Positions 26,554-36,234 of a DNA stretch of 62,780 nucleotides are shown piece by piece (the first letter of the stretch is position 1; every line of letters begins with the position of its first letter). A program made the translations under genes and the position numbers. The notes beneath the pieces are model-generated. The model was not told the origin of the DNA and searched no databases. It saw nothing but the letters and a program-made list of their open reading frames with translations. The DNA is from a bacterium (GTDB lineage: Bacteria; Bacteroidota; Rhodothermia; Balneolales; M1805): positions 1 through 62,780 of the forward strand of contig SBGQ01000022.1 in NCBI GenBank assembly GCA_006226965.1. The letters run 5' to 3'.

Positions 26554-26748
26554 TTATCGTTTTGCTCTTAGCTTTTTTAGAGCATAGACTCCACCACCAG
26601 CAAGTAGAATCCCAAGTCCGCCATCAATCGGCGCCTGACTCGGTCCCGAAGGCAAAATAGGCGGAGGTGGCTGAGCAAAAGACATATCACTGGTAATCAC
26701 TAAGATTACCAGGATAATAAAAACAGAAAGTAAGCTCAGTCTTTTCAT
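26554..26748 (-). CDS. Tiny exported protein with PID-CTERM-like tail (copy 2)
   Basis: 64 aa. Signal peptide (residues 1-26, ends SFAQ), a short Pro-rich stretch 'PPPPILPSGP', the motif 'SQAPIDGGL', a glycine-rich hydrophobic segment and a basic end 'KKLRAKR'. The final block resembles short C-terminal sorting signals called PID-CTERM in Bacteroidota (from memory, not verified here). The mature protein would be only about 38 residues, nearly all of it sorting signal. It shares PSQAPIDGGL and the YALKK end with the 66-aa protein at 28938-29138. It is 9 nt after the T9SS protein gene and ends before a terminator. Confidence 0.75.
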   Translation of the reverse strand: MKRLSLLSVFIILVILVITSDMSFAQPPPPILPSGPSQAPIDGGLGILLAGGGVYALKKLRAKR

Positions 26749-26757
26749 TTCAATACC

Positions 26758-28923
26758 TTATTTGATTAAGGTCATTGTTTTGGTGAAAGACATATTACCG
26801 GCTTGTAAACGATAGATATATAAGCCTGAACTTACTTCAAGAGCATTCCAAGAAGCCGTGTTCAAACCTGCTTTCGCTGAACCGTTAATCAATGTTGCCA
26901 CTTCGCGACCTAACATATCATAAACAGACAATTTCACATTCATAGCCTGTGGCAACTCAAAACTGATTTGAGTTGTTGGGTTAAATGGATTAGGATAGTT
27001 TTGTAACAATTTGATTTCAGTTGGAACTGAGTTGAGCTCTTTTACTGAAGTTGTAATCGGACCAAATTCAATTTTAAAACGAGAATTAGACTCAACAGCA
27101 GCTGACTTTGGCGCTAATGTTCTATCATAAGCAATTGCTTTTGAAGCAACAGCTTCTAACATGAATGTATAGCTTGATTGATTTTTCATGTCGACACGTG
27201 TACCTGTTAACTCATCAACTAACTCAACAACCCAGCCAGCAGGAAGTGTTTCCATGTTTGACCATGACAACATAACTTCGCCACCTAAACTTTTCCATGC
27301 TGATGAACCCGCTTCAAAAGCAGAAACTTGCACAGGCACACTTAATCTTTGTGATAATTCTAATGGTAAGTTGTTTATTGATAATGCTTGATTAGCACTA
27401 ACTGTTGATAAAGACAGATAGTTTTTGAAATCCAATGGATTTAGTTTTAAGGCATCAAAATTATCTAAGCCTTCACTTGCATTTTCGTTGAACGAGAAAT
27501 AGGTATTATTTTTTAAAGCTCCCATTTCAGCAGATAGTTTTATTGACGGCTTAACTACTGATTTATATAACGTTGCACCGGTAGATTTTGCTGATGTCGG
27601 GATATCCAATGATGGCGTATCGGAGTTGATTTGAACAAAGAAACCTTGGAACGGCGCTATTAAACCGTCCGTTAAATCTCCTGTTGAACCGTTCCAAGAA
27701 ATGTAGCCCGGTATAGAGTGGTCATACACATATACAACACCTGTTAAACCTGATGATGATAATGCAATATCATCCCAATCAACAGTAGAAGCATATGGGT
27801 TACCTGCTAAGGTCCAAGCCGTGTCTTGAGCATCGTTATGCAAGGTTACACTTACCGTTCCTGCATTTTCTGTCCCGGTAACTGAAATAGTTTTAGGGAA
27901 ACCTTCTGCATTTCCGTCGAAATCATCATCACTAAAGATATAGGCAGCAAAACCTTGTCCCGCAGAAAGTGTAGATGTTAAATCGGTTGCATCAACAAAA
28001 TCTGAACCGTTATATGTGAGAACATTTGCGGTACCGTTCGTTACATCTGCACCTGTTGCAATTCCTTGAGTCCAGAAATCACCTAATAAATCGGCAAAAG
28101 TAGCGCCGCTAACAGGTGATGAAAGTAAACGCCAGCCTTCGGAGCCTGTGATTTGATTTAAAGACGGAGCTACATCTGATAAGCTTTCAGCTAATGTAAT
28201 CTCGTCAACAGTAGCACCTACATTATTATTATAACCCTGCAATGTTAGACCTCTAACATCATTACCAGAATTAACTAATGTAAATGTTGCTGTAGCACTA
28301 CCACCAGCATTTGCAACTACTCCGTCAGAACCAATAGTTACTGTACTTGTTGGATTAATGGCTACAGTAACTCTTGATGTTCCTCCATCTACAATATCAA
28401 ACCTTAATATGAAGTAATTAATTTTAGACTCATCAATCGCTGATGTTATATCTACATTAAAATTACTTGCATCATAGCCATTTCTTAATTGTGCAGTAAA
28501 AGTTCCTGAAAAACGATTTATTTGAACTCCACCAACATAATCTAAATATGAGTTTGAACCATTTCCTTCACGTAATCCTACAAAAACGTTCGCTTCTGTT
28601 AAAGAACCTGATTTTGGATCAAGTAAAAATGATAAATAACGCGTCCCTGTAAATGCATTTGCAACAAAAGTAACTGTATTTTCTTCACTAAATGCAACAA
28701 GCCTTTTGAATCTACTTGAGCCAATATTTAATACAATACTTCCATCAGTTGCTTCATATGAAAGTCCATAACCATCATTGTATGTAAATCCATCTCCCCA
28801 TGCATAATCTAAATTAGTTGCTTGGGTTTCACTTGCTTCAAATGACTCTTTAAAAACAACTTGTGCAAATGAACCAGTAGTTGTTGTCAATAACAAACCT
28901 AATACCAATAAACTCTTCTTCAT
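26758..28923 (-). CDS. Large secreted protein with T9SS tail, unknown function
   Basis: 721 aa. Signal peptide (1-20, ends GSFAQ). Residues 21-250 are beta-rich with a lectin/LamG-like feel ('FKESFEAS', 'AFTGTRYLSFLLD'). Residues about 255-440 resemble the repeated strand-rich stretch common in T9SS cargo ('GWRLLSSPVSGATFADLLGDFWTQG', 'QGFAAYIFSDDD', 'WTLAGNPYASTVDWDDI'). The end is a T9SS type A tail ('LLQNYPNPFNPTTQISFELP'). No enzyme motif is visible, so a glycan-binding or surface role is a guess. It lies between the two tiny PID-CTERM-like genes (gaps of 14 and 9 nt) in one apparent operon. Confidence 0.8.
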   Translation of the reverse strand: MKKSLLVLGLLLTTTTGSFAQVVFKESFEASETQATNLDYAWGDGFTYNDGYGLSYEATDGSIVLNIGSSRFKRLVAFSEENTVTFVANAFTGTRYLSFLLDPKSGSLTEANVFVGLREGNGSNSYLDYVGGVQINRFSGTFTAQLRNGYDASNFNVDITSAIDESKINYFILRFDIVDGGTSRVTVAINPTSTVTIGSDGVVANAGGSATATFTLVNSGNDVRGLTLQGYNNNVGATVDEITLAESLSDVAPSLNQITGSEGWRLLSSPVSGATFADLLGDFWTQGIATGADVTNGTANVLTYNGSDFVDATDLTSTLSAGQGFAAYIFSDDDFDGNAEGFPKTISVTGTENAGTVSVTLHNDAQDTAWTLAGNPYASTVDWDDIALSSSGLTGVVYVYDHSIPGYISWNGSTGDLTDGLIAPFQGFFVQINSDTPSLDIPTSAKSTGATLYKSVVKPSIKLSAEMGALKNNTYFSFNENASEGLDNFDALKLNPLDFKNYLSLSTVSANQALSINNLPLELSQRLSVPVQVSAFEAGSSAWKSLGGEVMLSWSNMETLPAGWVVELVDELTGTRVDMKNQSSYTFMLEAVASKAIAYDRTLAPKSAAVESNSRFKIEFGPITTSVKELNSVPTEIKLLQNYPNPFNPTTQISFELPQAMNVKLSVYDMLGREVATLINGSAKAGLNTASWNALEVSSGLYIYRLQAGNMSFTKTMTLIK

Positions 28924-28937
28924 AGATCTATTCCTTT

Positions 28938-29138
28938 CTACCCTTTTTTGTTCTCTCTAATTTTCTTTAATGCGTAAGCGCCACCTGCTAAAGCCAACAC
29001 GCTCAAACCGCCATCAATTGGTGCTTGAGACGGTGCGCCGGGCATTCCGGGAGGCTGAGCCCAAATTTCGGTTGTTGTAGCCATTACGGTTATAACAGCT
29101 ACAATCAGACCGCTTAAAAACTGTAACTTTTTTTTCAT
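28938..29138 (-). CDS. Tiny exported protein with PID-CTERM-like tail (copy 1)
   Basis: 66 aa. Signal peptide (about 1-28, ends EIWAQ), a short 'PPGMPGAP' stretch, the motif 'SQAPIDGGL', a hydrophobic glycine-rich segment and the basic end 'KKIRENKKG'. It is a paralogue of the 64-aa protein at 26554-26748 and the first gene of the three-gene unit. An AAGGAA stretch before the ATG may act as the ribosome-binding site. The mature peptide is about 38 residues. Possible roles are a surface-anchored peptide, a sorting-machinery decoy or a small structural unit; none can be proved here. Confidence 0.75.
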   Translation of the reverse strand: MKKKLQFLSGLIVAVITVMATTTEIWAQPPGMPGAPSQAPIDGGLSVLALAGGAYALKKIRENKKG

Positions 29139-29715
29139 TGCTGTTCCTTGTTAACTATTTGTTTTTTTGATTTTTAATAAAAAGCGTTTAATGTACCCTA
29201 GGTGATTGGACTACCATCATTTAATGTTATTCCAATTAAATCATGCAAATCCAAGTTCTATGGATATCATTTTTGCTTCTATGTAAGTGCTTTCATTTTC
29301 AAAAAAGCTTCTAATACTGTAACCAGTAAACCAACCATATGAAATTCAACCAAATTTCATCAAGAGAAATTAATACTTAAATCCCTTTTTTTCAAAGAGT
29401 TTATTCCATTCTTAAGAATTAATTTTTTCTAAACAATATGGGATTTAAGCTCTTTTATTCAATGTATTCCACTTAATTATCTGTAAAACAGAAGCGTATA
29501 AAATTGAATTTTCCAACCAAATAAAGGCTTATTGTATTAAAAATCGTAAGCGCTTACATCAAAAATTACTCTTTTTTGCGAATTTTCCAAACTAACACAG
29601 TCCAATTACAAGTTTGAAAAACATCTTACTTTTTGTAAAAATCAATTCTGCAAATTGCAATTCCCCTTTTTTTAAAGTTACTTCACAGCCTATTTATCAC
29701 TATAACAGGTTGTGC
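29139..29715. promoter_or_regulatory. Divergent control region with operator-like palindromes
   Basis: 577 nt of AT-rich DNA between the PID-CTERM-like operon (minus) and the BNR protein (plus). It holds a perfect GTAAGCGCTTAC at 29546-29557 and a relaxed copy, TGTAAGTGCTTTCA, at 29282-29295. A third weak version (AAAGCGTTTA) lies at 29181-29190. No coding sequence is supported. The arrangement suggests both directions answer to the same LacI-type regulator as the amylase gene. Confidence 0.55.
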
Positions 29716-32700
29716 ATGAAAAAGATTTTTCTCTTCTTACTAATGTTGTCATCAGCTTTTGCGGTTAAGGCGCAACAAGTGGATATGGACAAGCTCAAAG
29801 CCATCAAACCAAGAAATATTGGTCCGGCCGGAATGAGCGGTCGAGTCACTTCCATTGATGTTGTTCTAAAAGATCCGACTATTATTTATGCCGGAACAGC
29901 TTCCGGCGGCTTATGGCGTTCTACCAGTGGCGGAACTAAATGGGAACCTATTTTTGATGAACAAAATGCAGCATCAATTGGAGCGGTAACTATCCAACAA
30001 TCGAATCCGTCAGTTATTTGGGTGGGAACAGGCGAAGGAAATCCGAGAAACTCGCAGAATATGGGTCGAGGTGTGTACAAATCTATTGACGGCGGTAAAA
30101 CTTGGAAACATCTTGGTTTAGAAAAAACCAGAACTATTCACAGACTCATCATAGACCCGACAAACCCTGATGTAGTTTATGTTGGTGCTCATGGCGATGC
30201 CTGGGCCGACTCCGAAGATCGCGGGGTTTACAAAACTACCGACGGCGGCAAAACATGGAAAAAAATCTTATATGTAAACAACCGTACCGGTGTCGCCGAT
30301 ATGATTTTGGACCCGGAAAACCCAAATAAATTAATCGTTGCACTATGGGAATACCGTCGTTGGCCTTGGTTTTTTAAATCCGGCGGTGAAGGTTCCGGCT
30401 TACATGTTACATTTGATGGCGGCGAATCATGGAAAAAAATCACAAATGAAGACGGTCTGCCGGAAGGTGAATTAGGGCGTATCGGTTTAGCACAATCAAC
30501 CAATAAACCGGAAGTAGTTTATGCTTTGGTTGAATCAAAAAAGAATGCCCTTTACAGAAGTAATGACGGCGGTTTAAAATGGTTTAAAGTGAATGACGGT
30601 AACGATATCGGCGATCGTCCTTTTTATTATGCTGATATTTATGTTGACCCAAGCAATGAAAACCGACTTTATACCCTTTATTCACGTGTAGGAATGAGTG
30701 AGGACGGCGGAAAATCATTCAGAACGATTTTACCCTATTCAGGCGTGCATCCCGATCACCACGCTTGGTGGATTCATCCGGAAAATCCCAATTTTATGAT
30801 AGACGGTAACGATGGTGGTTTAAACATTACATATGATGGCGGCGTTTCTTGGCGTTTTGCTGAAAATCTTCCGCTTGCACAGTTTTATCATATTAATGTA
30901 GATAATGAATATCCCTACAATGTGTACGGCGGTATGCAGGATAACGGCTCTTGGAGAGGTCCGGCTTACGTTTGGCATCAATCAGGAATTAGAAATGCAG
31001 CTTGGCAAGAATTGTATTTTGGTGATGGTTTTGATGTAGTTCCGGATCCGGAAGATTCACGATACGGCTATGCAATGTCTCAAGGCGGGAATGTTGGCAG
31101 ATACGATCATATCACAGGATTTACAAAGACAATTCGCCCGGCTCATCCAGATGGAATTGAGTTACGTTTTAACTGGAATTCCCCAATTGCTTTAGATCCG
31201 TTTAATCCGTTTACGATTTATTATGGTTCTCAATTTGTTCACAAAAGCACGGACAAAGGCGATAACTGGACCATAATTTCTCCCGATTTAACCACAAACG
31301 ATCCTGCAAAACAAACCTTCAAAGAAAGCGGCGGATTAAGTTTTGATGTAACAGCTGCTGAAAATCATACCACGATTATTGCCATAGAACCCAGCTCGAT
31401 AGAGCAAGGTGTAATTTGGGTGGGAACTGACGACGGTAATGTTCAACTTACAAGAGACGGCGGAAATACTTGGGAAAATGTCGGTACAAAAATAAAAGGC
31501 GCGCCAAAAGGCGGTTGGATTCCTCAAATTCGTGCATCCAAATTCACAAAAGGCGAAGCCTATGTTGTGATGAATAATTATCGTCAGGGAGATTGGACGC
31601 CGTATTTATTCCGCACTCGAGATTATGGAAAAAAATGGGAACGTGTAATCGACGAAAAGAAAGTTGACGGCTGGGTTTGGTCGTTTATTCAAGATATTGA
31701 AGAACCAAAATTACAATTTGCCGGTACCGAATTCGGTTTATATCTGAGTATTGATGAAGGTAAAACATGGACAAAATGGGATAAAGGCTTCCCAACTGTT
31801 GCCACTTCTGATATGGCTATTCAGGCACGTGAACAAGATTTAGTAATCAGCACATTTGGGCGTGCTGCTTGGGTGATTGACAATATTCGTCCGCTTAGAG
31901 CTCTTGCTAAACAAGGACTTAGCCTGTTTGATAAGGAAGTTGCCGTTTTCAAACCATCCACTGCCATACACGCTCAAACAAAACAACCACCGGGAATCCG
32001 CTTTAATGCCGATGCTATGTTCGACGGTGAAAATCGTTCGAGCGGAGCGATTATCACTTATTCTGTAAAAAAAGGAACGAAGGCATTCGAAAAAGAGAAT
32101 AAAGATGATAAATCGAAAAAAGCACCACGCGCAAAAATCGAGATTTTAGATGGAAATGAGGTTATAAGAACATTAACGGATAAGCCGGAATCCGGGATGA
32201 ATCGCATTATCTGGAATTTAGATTACAAAGGAATTCCGAATCCGAATGCTCGATTTAGAGGTGCAGATGCACAAGAACCGGGCGGAAATCCTGTTTTACC
32301 GGGCACATACAAAATTCGAATTAGTTATAACGGCGCTGTTGACTCAACCGAAGTGGATGTTATTTTTGATCCACGCATTCAGGTAAATCAAGAACATCTT
32401 AAAGCGATGTTAGCGGCTCTGAACAAAGTTCAGGATTTGAGAAAAACGATGAATGATGCCATCAAACAACTCAACGATACCAAAGACGTGTTGGATTTGA
32501 TTGGTAAACAGTGGCCTGAAAACTCTAAAGATGAAAACATCAAACAACTAAAAAAACAAGCCGGAGCAATTAACGATTCGTTAAAAACTTTGCGTGAATT
32601 ATTCCTAGCAAAAGAAGATGTTCAAGGAATTTTTCGTTCAGCGGATATCGTTTCAGCGAAAATCGGAAACGCAAATCGCTATTTATATTCAGCTATTGAC

Positions 32701-32865
32701 GGGATTTCGACTACGCATGAAATTGTGATGAAAGATGCAGAATCATCATTAAAATCTGCTTTAGAAAAAGTAAATACCTTTTACACTTCCGTTTGGAAAC
32801 CATTCGAAGATGCAGCAAAACAAGCTCAACTGACTCCATTTAAAGAGTGGAAAACATTTGAATAA
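29716..32865 (+). CDS. Exported sortilin/BNR beta-propeller protein (VPS10-like)
   Basis: I start at the ATG at 29716 (1049 aa), which gives a clean signal peptide 'MKKIFLFLLMLSSAFAVKAQ'; the frame is open upstream to 29614 without sense. Many BNR/Asp-box repeats are seen: 'RSTSGGTKW', 'KSIDGGKTW', 'KTTDGGKTW', 'VTFDGGESW', 'RSNDGGLKW', 'MSEDGGKSF', 'ITYDGGVSW', 'LTRDGGNTW' and 'LSIDEGKTW'. These form a ten-bladed-type propeller over about 680 residues. The C-terminal 300 residues include a FlgD-like strand region and a helical end. Such proteins are common in Bacteroidota and usually called VPS10 or glycosyl-hydrolase-like. No catalytic residues can be assigned. Confidence 0.88.
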   Translation: MKKIFLFLLMLSSAFAVKAQQVDMDKLKAIKPRNIGPAGMSGRVTSIDVVLKDPTIIYAGTASGGLWRSTSGGTKWEPIFDEQNAASIGAVTIQQSNPSVIWVGTGEGNPRNSQNMGRGVYKSIDGGKTWKHLGLEKTRTIHRLIIDPTNPDVVYVGAHGDAWADSEDRGVYKTTDGGKTWKKILYVNNRTGVADMILDPENPNKLIVALWEYRRWPWFFKSGGEGSGLHVTFDGGESWKKITNEDGLPEGELGRIGLAQSTNKPEVVYALVESKKNALYRSNDGGLKWFKVNDGNDIGDRPFYYADIYVDPSNENRLYTLYSRVGMSEDGGKSFRTILPYSGVHPDHHAWWIHPENPNFMIDGNDGGLNITYDGGVSWRFAENLPLAQFYHINVDNEYPYNVYGGMQDNGSWRGPAYVWHQSGIRNAAWQELYFGDGFDVVPDPEDSRYGYAMSQGGNVGRYDHITGFTKTIRPAHPDGIELRFNWNSPIALDPFNPFTIYYGSQFVHKSTDKGDNWTIISPDLTTNDPAKQTFKESGGLSFDVTAAENHTTIIAIEPSSIEQGVIWVGTDDGNVQLTRDGGNTWENVGTKIKGAPKGGWIPQIRASKFTKGEAYVVMNNYRQGDWTPYLFRTRDYGKKWERVIDEKKVDGWVWSFIQDIEEPKLQFAGTEFGLYLSIDEGKTWTKWDKGFPTVATSDMAIQAREQDLVISTFGRAAWVIDNIRPLRALAKQGLSLFDKEVAVFKPSTAIHAQTKQPPGIRFNADAMFDGENRSSGAIITYSVKKGTKAFEKENKDDKSKKAPRAKIEILDGNEVIRTLTDKPESGMNRIIWNLDYKGIPNPNARFRGADAQEPGGNPVLPGTYKIRISYNGAVDSTEVDVIFDPRIQVNQEHLKAMLAALNKVQDLRKTMNDAIKQLNDTKDVLDLIGKQWPENSKDENIKQLKKQAGAINDSLKTLRELFLAKEDVQGIFRSADIVSAKIGNANRYLYSAIDGISTTHEIVMKDAESSLKSALEKVNTFYTSVWKPFEDAAKQAQLTPFKEWKTFE

Positions 32866-32887
32866 ACTCATTATTTAATTAATACAT

Positions 32888-32913
32888 AGCCCAATATTTT
32901 GGGCTTTTTTTTT
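32888..32913 (+). terminator. Terminator after the BNR gene
   Basis: AGCCCAA (32888-32894) and TTGGGCT (32899-32905) with a 4-nt loop, then a long T run. It is 25 nt after the BNR stop. Confidence 0.9.
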
Positions 32914-32959
32914 TGCTTTTTTTAAGCTATCATACTTGTATCACAAACCGTAATACGCT

Positions 32960-33229
32960 ATGAAATCTATTCGCTTATCGCCTACTATTGAAAAAGAAAT
33001 TAAATTAATTGCCGAACTAGAACAGATCAGTGAAAGCGATGTAATCAGAGAAGCAATCGTTGAGTACATCAGCACAAAAAAGACTCAACTATCTTCTTAT
33101 GAAATCGGAAAATCGTTTTTTGAGGAAGATAGACTTGAATCTCAACCAGCAAACGACGTGCAATCCAACTTAAGCGAAACGTATAAAAATCATTTAAAAG
33201 AGCTTATTCATGCAAAAATTACTCGTTGA
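32960..33229 (+). CDS. Ribbon-helix-helix antitoxin (VapB-like)
   Basis: 89 aa. Residues 1-45 form a ribbon-helix-helix pattern: strand 'KSIRLSPTIEKEI', helix 'KLIAELEQ' and helix 'SESDVIREAIVEYI'. The rest is a polar extension likely to cover the toxin active site. The gene overlaps the PIN toxin by 20 nt in another frame, the usual coupling in toxin-antitoxin pairs. Autorepression by the complex is known for the family and inferred here. Confidence 0.8.
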   Translation: MKSIRLSPTIEKEIKLIAELEQISESDVIREAIVEYISTKKTQLSSYEIGKSFFEEDRLESQPANDVQSNLSETYKNHLKELIHAKITR

Positions 33230-33620
33230 CTCCGGGCCTCTAATAGCATTATTCGACAAGAGAGATATTCATCATAATCGTGTTCTAACCTATTGTAGAT
33301 TTTCAAAAGAGCGATTTACTTCATCTTGGATGGTGGTAACGGAAGTATCCTATATGCTATCGTTTAATCAACATTTAAAAATCAATTTTTTGAAATGGAT
33401 TGATAAAGGCGGCTTGGAAATTATACCGATTGAACACTCAGATTTAGAGCGAATCATTGAACTGAGTACTGCTTACATTGACATCCCGATAGATTTAACT
33501 GATGCCTCACTAATTGTATTATCGGAAAAGATTCAAACCCGGAGAATTTTAAGTATTGATTCAGATTTTCAAATTTTCCGTAACCGTTATAAGCACTTTT
33601 TACTAAATGAATTACTTTGA
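33210..33620 (+). CDS. PIN-domain toxin (VapC-like ribonuclease)
   Basis: 136 aa, the usual VapC length. The PIN acidic residues are visible: Asp7 in 'LLVDSGPLIALFD', Glu45 in 'VVTEVSYML', Asp in 'DLTDASLIVLSE' (about 98) and 'ILSIDSDFQIF' near 115. The expected role is metal-dependent RNA cleavage, often of tRNA or rRNA, neutralised by the overlapping antitoxin. The target cannot be told from sequence. The 130 nt after it contain no clear terminator. Confidence 0.85.
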   Translation: MQKLLVDSGPLIALFDKRDIHHNRVLTYCRFSKERFTSSWMVVTEVSYMLSFNQHLKINFLKWIDKGGLEIIPIEHSDLERIIELSTAYIDIPIDLTDASLIVLSEKIQTRRILSIDSDFQIFRNRYKHFLLNELL

Positions 33621-33750
33621 AAAACGTCTATTCTAACATTTATCTCAAAACTTGCCGCATTCACATTTTGACATTTTTTGACGTATTCCCGTTTAACGAG
33701 CCGATTTAAATCCGTACTATTCTTTTGATTTATAAATTAACTAGTCGGAC

Positions 33751-36120
33751 ATGTTTAGAACACTAATTCTATTGGGTTTACTTAGCCTTTCATTAACACT
33801 TGCATTACAAGTAAACGCACAACAAAAATTACTCTCAGGAATTTTATCAAGCACTGAAAAAGACGCACTATACAGTGATGCAAATCTTCAGGAATACCAT
33901 ATTTACATCGAATCCGACACCTTAACATGGCTGTATCAACAAGAAAATTTAAACAGCGATTACGAATTTAAAGCGCAATTGGTAGTTATAAATGGTGAAC
34001 TACGCGATTCATTGCCTAACATCGGCTTCCGTTTAAGAGGAAATACTTCTCGTCAATCTGCTAAGAAATCCTTCAAAATTGATGTGAATGAATATGTGAG
34101 CGGACGCCGATTTTATGGAGTGAAAAGCATTAACCTGAACGGCGAACACAACGACCCAAGCATCATGAGAGCAAAACTCAGCTGGGATTTGATGCAGTTT
34201 CTAAACACTCCGACATCCAGAGCTTCGCATTCAAAAGTGTTCATAAACGGCGAATATTACGGCTTATACCTAAGTGTAGAGCATATTGATGATGAGTTTA
34301 TAGCCGAGCGTTTCGATAATTCTGATGGAAATTTATATAAATGTTTATGGCCGGCTGATTTAACATGGCGTGGCGATAATCCTGAAGAATATAAGTTTAT
34401 GTCAGGCGACCGCAGAACGTATGAACTCAAAACCAATGAAGACTTAGACGATTATTCCGGTTTGCGTGATTTCATCGGATTTTTAGAGTTCAGTTCAAAT
34501 GCAGATTTTGCAGCACAAGTTGAAGACAGACTCGATGTGGACGGCGTTTTACGTTGGATTGCAGTAGATATTTTGACTTCAAACTGGGATAACTATTGGC
34601 ATAACAAAAACAACTTTTATATCTATCACGACTTAAAGACCAATAAAATCCACTTCATTCCTTACGATTACGATAATACATTCGGAATAGCTTGGGACAA
34701 TGTAGGTTGGGCCGATCAGAGTCCGAATTCGTGGACACCAACTCAAGAATCAAGAAAATTGGTAACACGAATTTTAGCAATCCCTGAATACAAAAATCGC
34801 CTTTATTTTTATTTGGATGCCATCACAAAAGACTTTTTTAATGTTTCGATGATGGAAAACAAATGGAATTCACTCAAAAATTTAGTGCAATCTGCTGCAG
34901 AAGAAGATTCTTACCGAACCATGGATTATGGGTATTCGGTTGATGACTTCAATCGTTCTTTCACGGAATCAACCGGAAATCACGATAAATACGGGCTCAA
35001 ACCTTATGTTACTGAGCGAGTAAGTTCCTTACAAAATCAGTTGCAACTACAAGCCATACCCATGTCTGTAATTAATCTGAATCAATCCCGCGAACTGATA
35101 GAGGGAGAGCATCAATTACATATTCAAGTTTCATTAATTGATGATGACAACTCCGATAAGAACAAAGTCGTTCTAAACCTTTATAAAAATGATGAATTTC
35201 TTAGACGTGATACCGTTTCTGTTACCTACCCGACTTCAGAACAAAACTTACTTACAGGAACTGCTGAGTTTTCAATTCCAATTACAGCAAACGATACTTA
35301 TACCTATTTCTTAAGCACTTTGGATGATGATAATCTCACCAAACGTTACCCTCTGAATACAGAGAATTTTATTGAATACACGTTTAATGCAAACATTCCT
35401 CAAGGTTTGCAACTCACTGAATTTATGGCTTCAAATACAAATACGATTCAGGACGAAGCCGATGAATATGAAGATTGGGTTGAGTTGTACAACAGTTCGG
35501 ACGAAGCTATCAATTTGGGTGGGTTATATCTTACCGACAAAACGGACAATTTCACCAAGTTCACGATGCCGGACACTGTTCTGAATGCAAAATCTTATGT
35601 TATAGTCTGGCTTGATGAAGACGGTTCACAAGGTCCCTTGCATGCCAATTTTAAACTCAGCAAAGGCGGAGAATTTATTGGGCTTTTCGCCGGCGATGGA
35701 ACAACAGCTTTAGATTCGTTAAGTTTTGGTGAACAAGCTGATGATGTTTCTTTCGGAAGAAATTCTGAAGGTAATTGGGTTGCACTTGATGTTCCTTCAC
35801 CAGGATTTTCTAATGTTCCGACATCAATCGAAAATGATTTTACAGAAAAACCTTTTGAAGCAAGAATAAGCTCTGTTTATCCGAATCCGTTTAATCCGCA
35901 AACTACGATTCAAATTGAATTATCAAGTGCTGAATCGGTGAATGTATCCGTATTTGATATTCTTGGGCGTCATGTTCAATCGATTGTTTCATCCGAAATG
36001 ATGAAAGCCGGCTCCTATTCATTTACGATGGATGGTTCAAATTTAGCATCGGGAATTTACATGATACAACTTCGAACACATTCGGTGCATCAAGTAAAAA
36101 AAGTAATGCTTATCAAATAA
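33751..36120 (+). CDS. CotH-kinase-family surface protein with LTD domain and T9SS tail
   Basis: 789 aa. Signal peptide (1-24, ends VNAQ). Residues about 45-420 are a CotH kinase-like domain: 'GFRLRGNTSRQSAKKSFKIDVNEY', 'YYGLYLSVEHIDDEFI', 'NWDNYWHNKNNFYIYHD' and 'HFIPYDYDNTFGIAWD' (the D-x-D in the last is the probable metal site). A lamin-tail domain follows near 550-680 ('LTEFMASN', 'EDWVELYNSS'), then a T9SS type A tail ('VYPNPFNPQTTIQIEL'). CotH proteins in spores phosphorylate coat proteins. Whether this exported relative is an active kinase is unknown. Confidence 0.88.
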   Translation: MFRTLILLGLLSLSLTLALQVNAQQKLLSGILSSTEKDALYSDANLQEYHIYIESDTLTWLYQQENLNSDYEFKAQLVVINGELRDSLPNIGFRLRGNTSRQSAKKSFKIDVNEYVSGRRFYGVKSINLNGEHNDPSIMRAKLSWDLMQFLNTPTSRASHSKVFINGEYYGLYLSVEHIDDEFIAERFDNSDGNLYKCLWPADLTWRGDNPEEYKFMSGDRRTYELKTNEDLDDYSGLRDFIGFLEFSSNADFAAQVEDRLDVDGVLRWIAVDILTSNWDNYWHNKNNFYIYHDLKTNKIHFIPYDYDNTFGIAWDNVGWADQSPNSWTPTQESRKLVTRILAIPEYKNRLYFYLDAITKDFFNVSMMENKWNSLKNLVQSAAEEDSYRTMDYGYSVDDFNRSFTESTGNHDKYGLKPYVTERVSSLQNQLQLQAIPMSVINLNQSRELIEGEHQLHIQVSLIDDDNSDKNKVVLNLYKNDEFLRRDTVSVTYPTSEQNLLTGTAEFSIPITANDTYTYFLSTLDDDNLTKRYPLNTENFIEYTFNANIPQGLQLTEFMASNTNTIQDEADEYEDWVELYNSSDEAINLGGLYLTDKTDNFTKFTMPDTVLNAKSYVIVWLDEDGSQGPLHANFKLSKGGEFIGLFAGDGTTALDSLSFGEQADDVSFGRNSEGNWVALDVPSPGFSNVPTSIENDFTEKPFEARISSVYPNPFNPQTTIQIELSSAESVNVSVFDILGRHVQSIVSSEMMKAGSYSFTMDGSNLASGIYMIQLRTHSVHQVKKVMLIK

Positions 36121-36204
36121 ATTGACGCTTATCAAAAGACAGTATTTCTCAGGCTTTCAAAGTAAAAACTCCAATTAGTCCGTAAAAAAACGCTTCCAAT
36201 TTCT

Positions 36205-36234
36205 TACTTTCGTATCTGAAATTAATTCAGATAC
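36205..36234 (+). promoter_or_regulatory. Candidate operator/promoter before glpK
   Basis: A 9-bp inverted repeat GTATCTGAA (36212-36220) / TTCAGATAC (36226-36234) with a 5-nt centre lies only 4 nt before the glpK ATG. TACTTTCG (36205-36212) is one base from the Bacteroidota -7 consensus TAnnTTTG. If that is the promoter, the palindrome covers the start of transcription, as expected for a repressor site. It could instead be an RNA hairpin masking the start codon. Confidence 0.45.

Noticed and set aside
29614-29715. Upstream start of the BNR protein
   Set aside because: The 34 extra residues would bury a clean signal peptide that begins at 29716.
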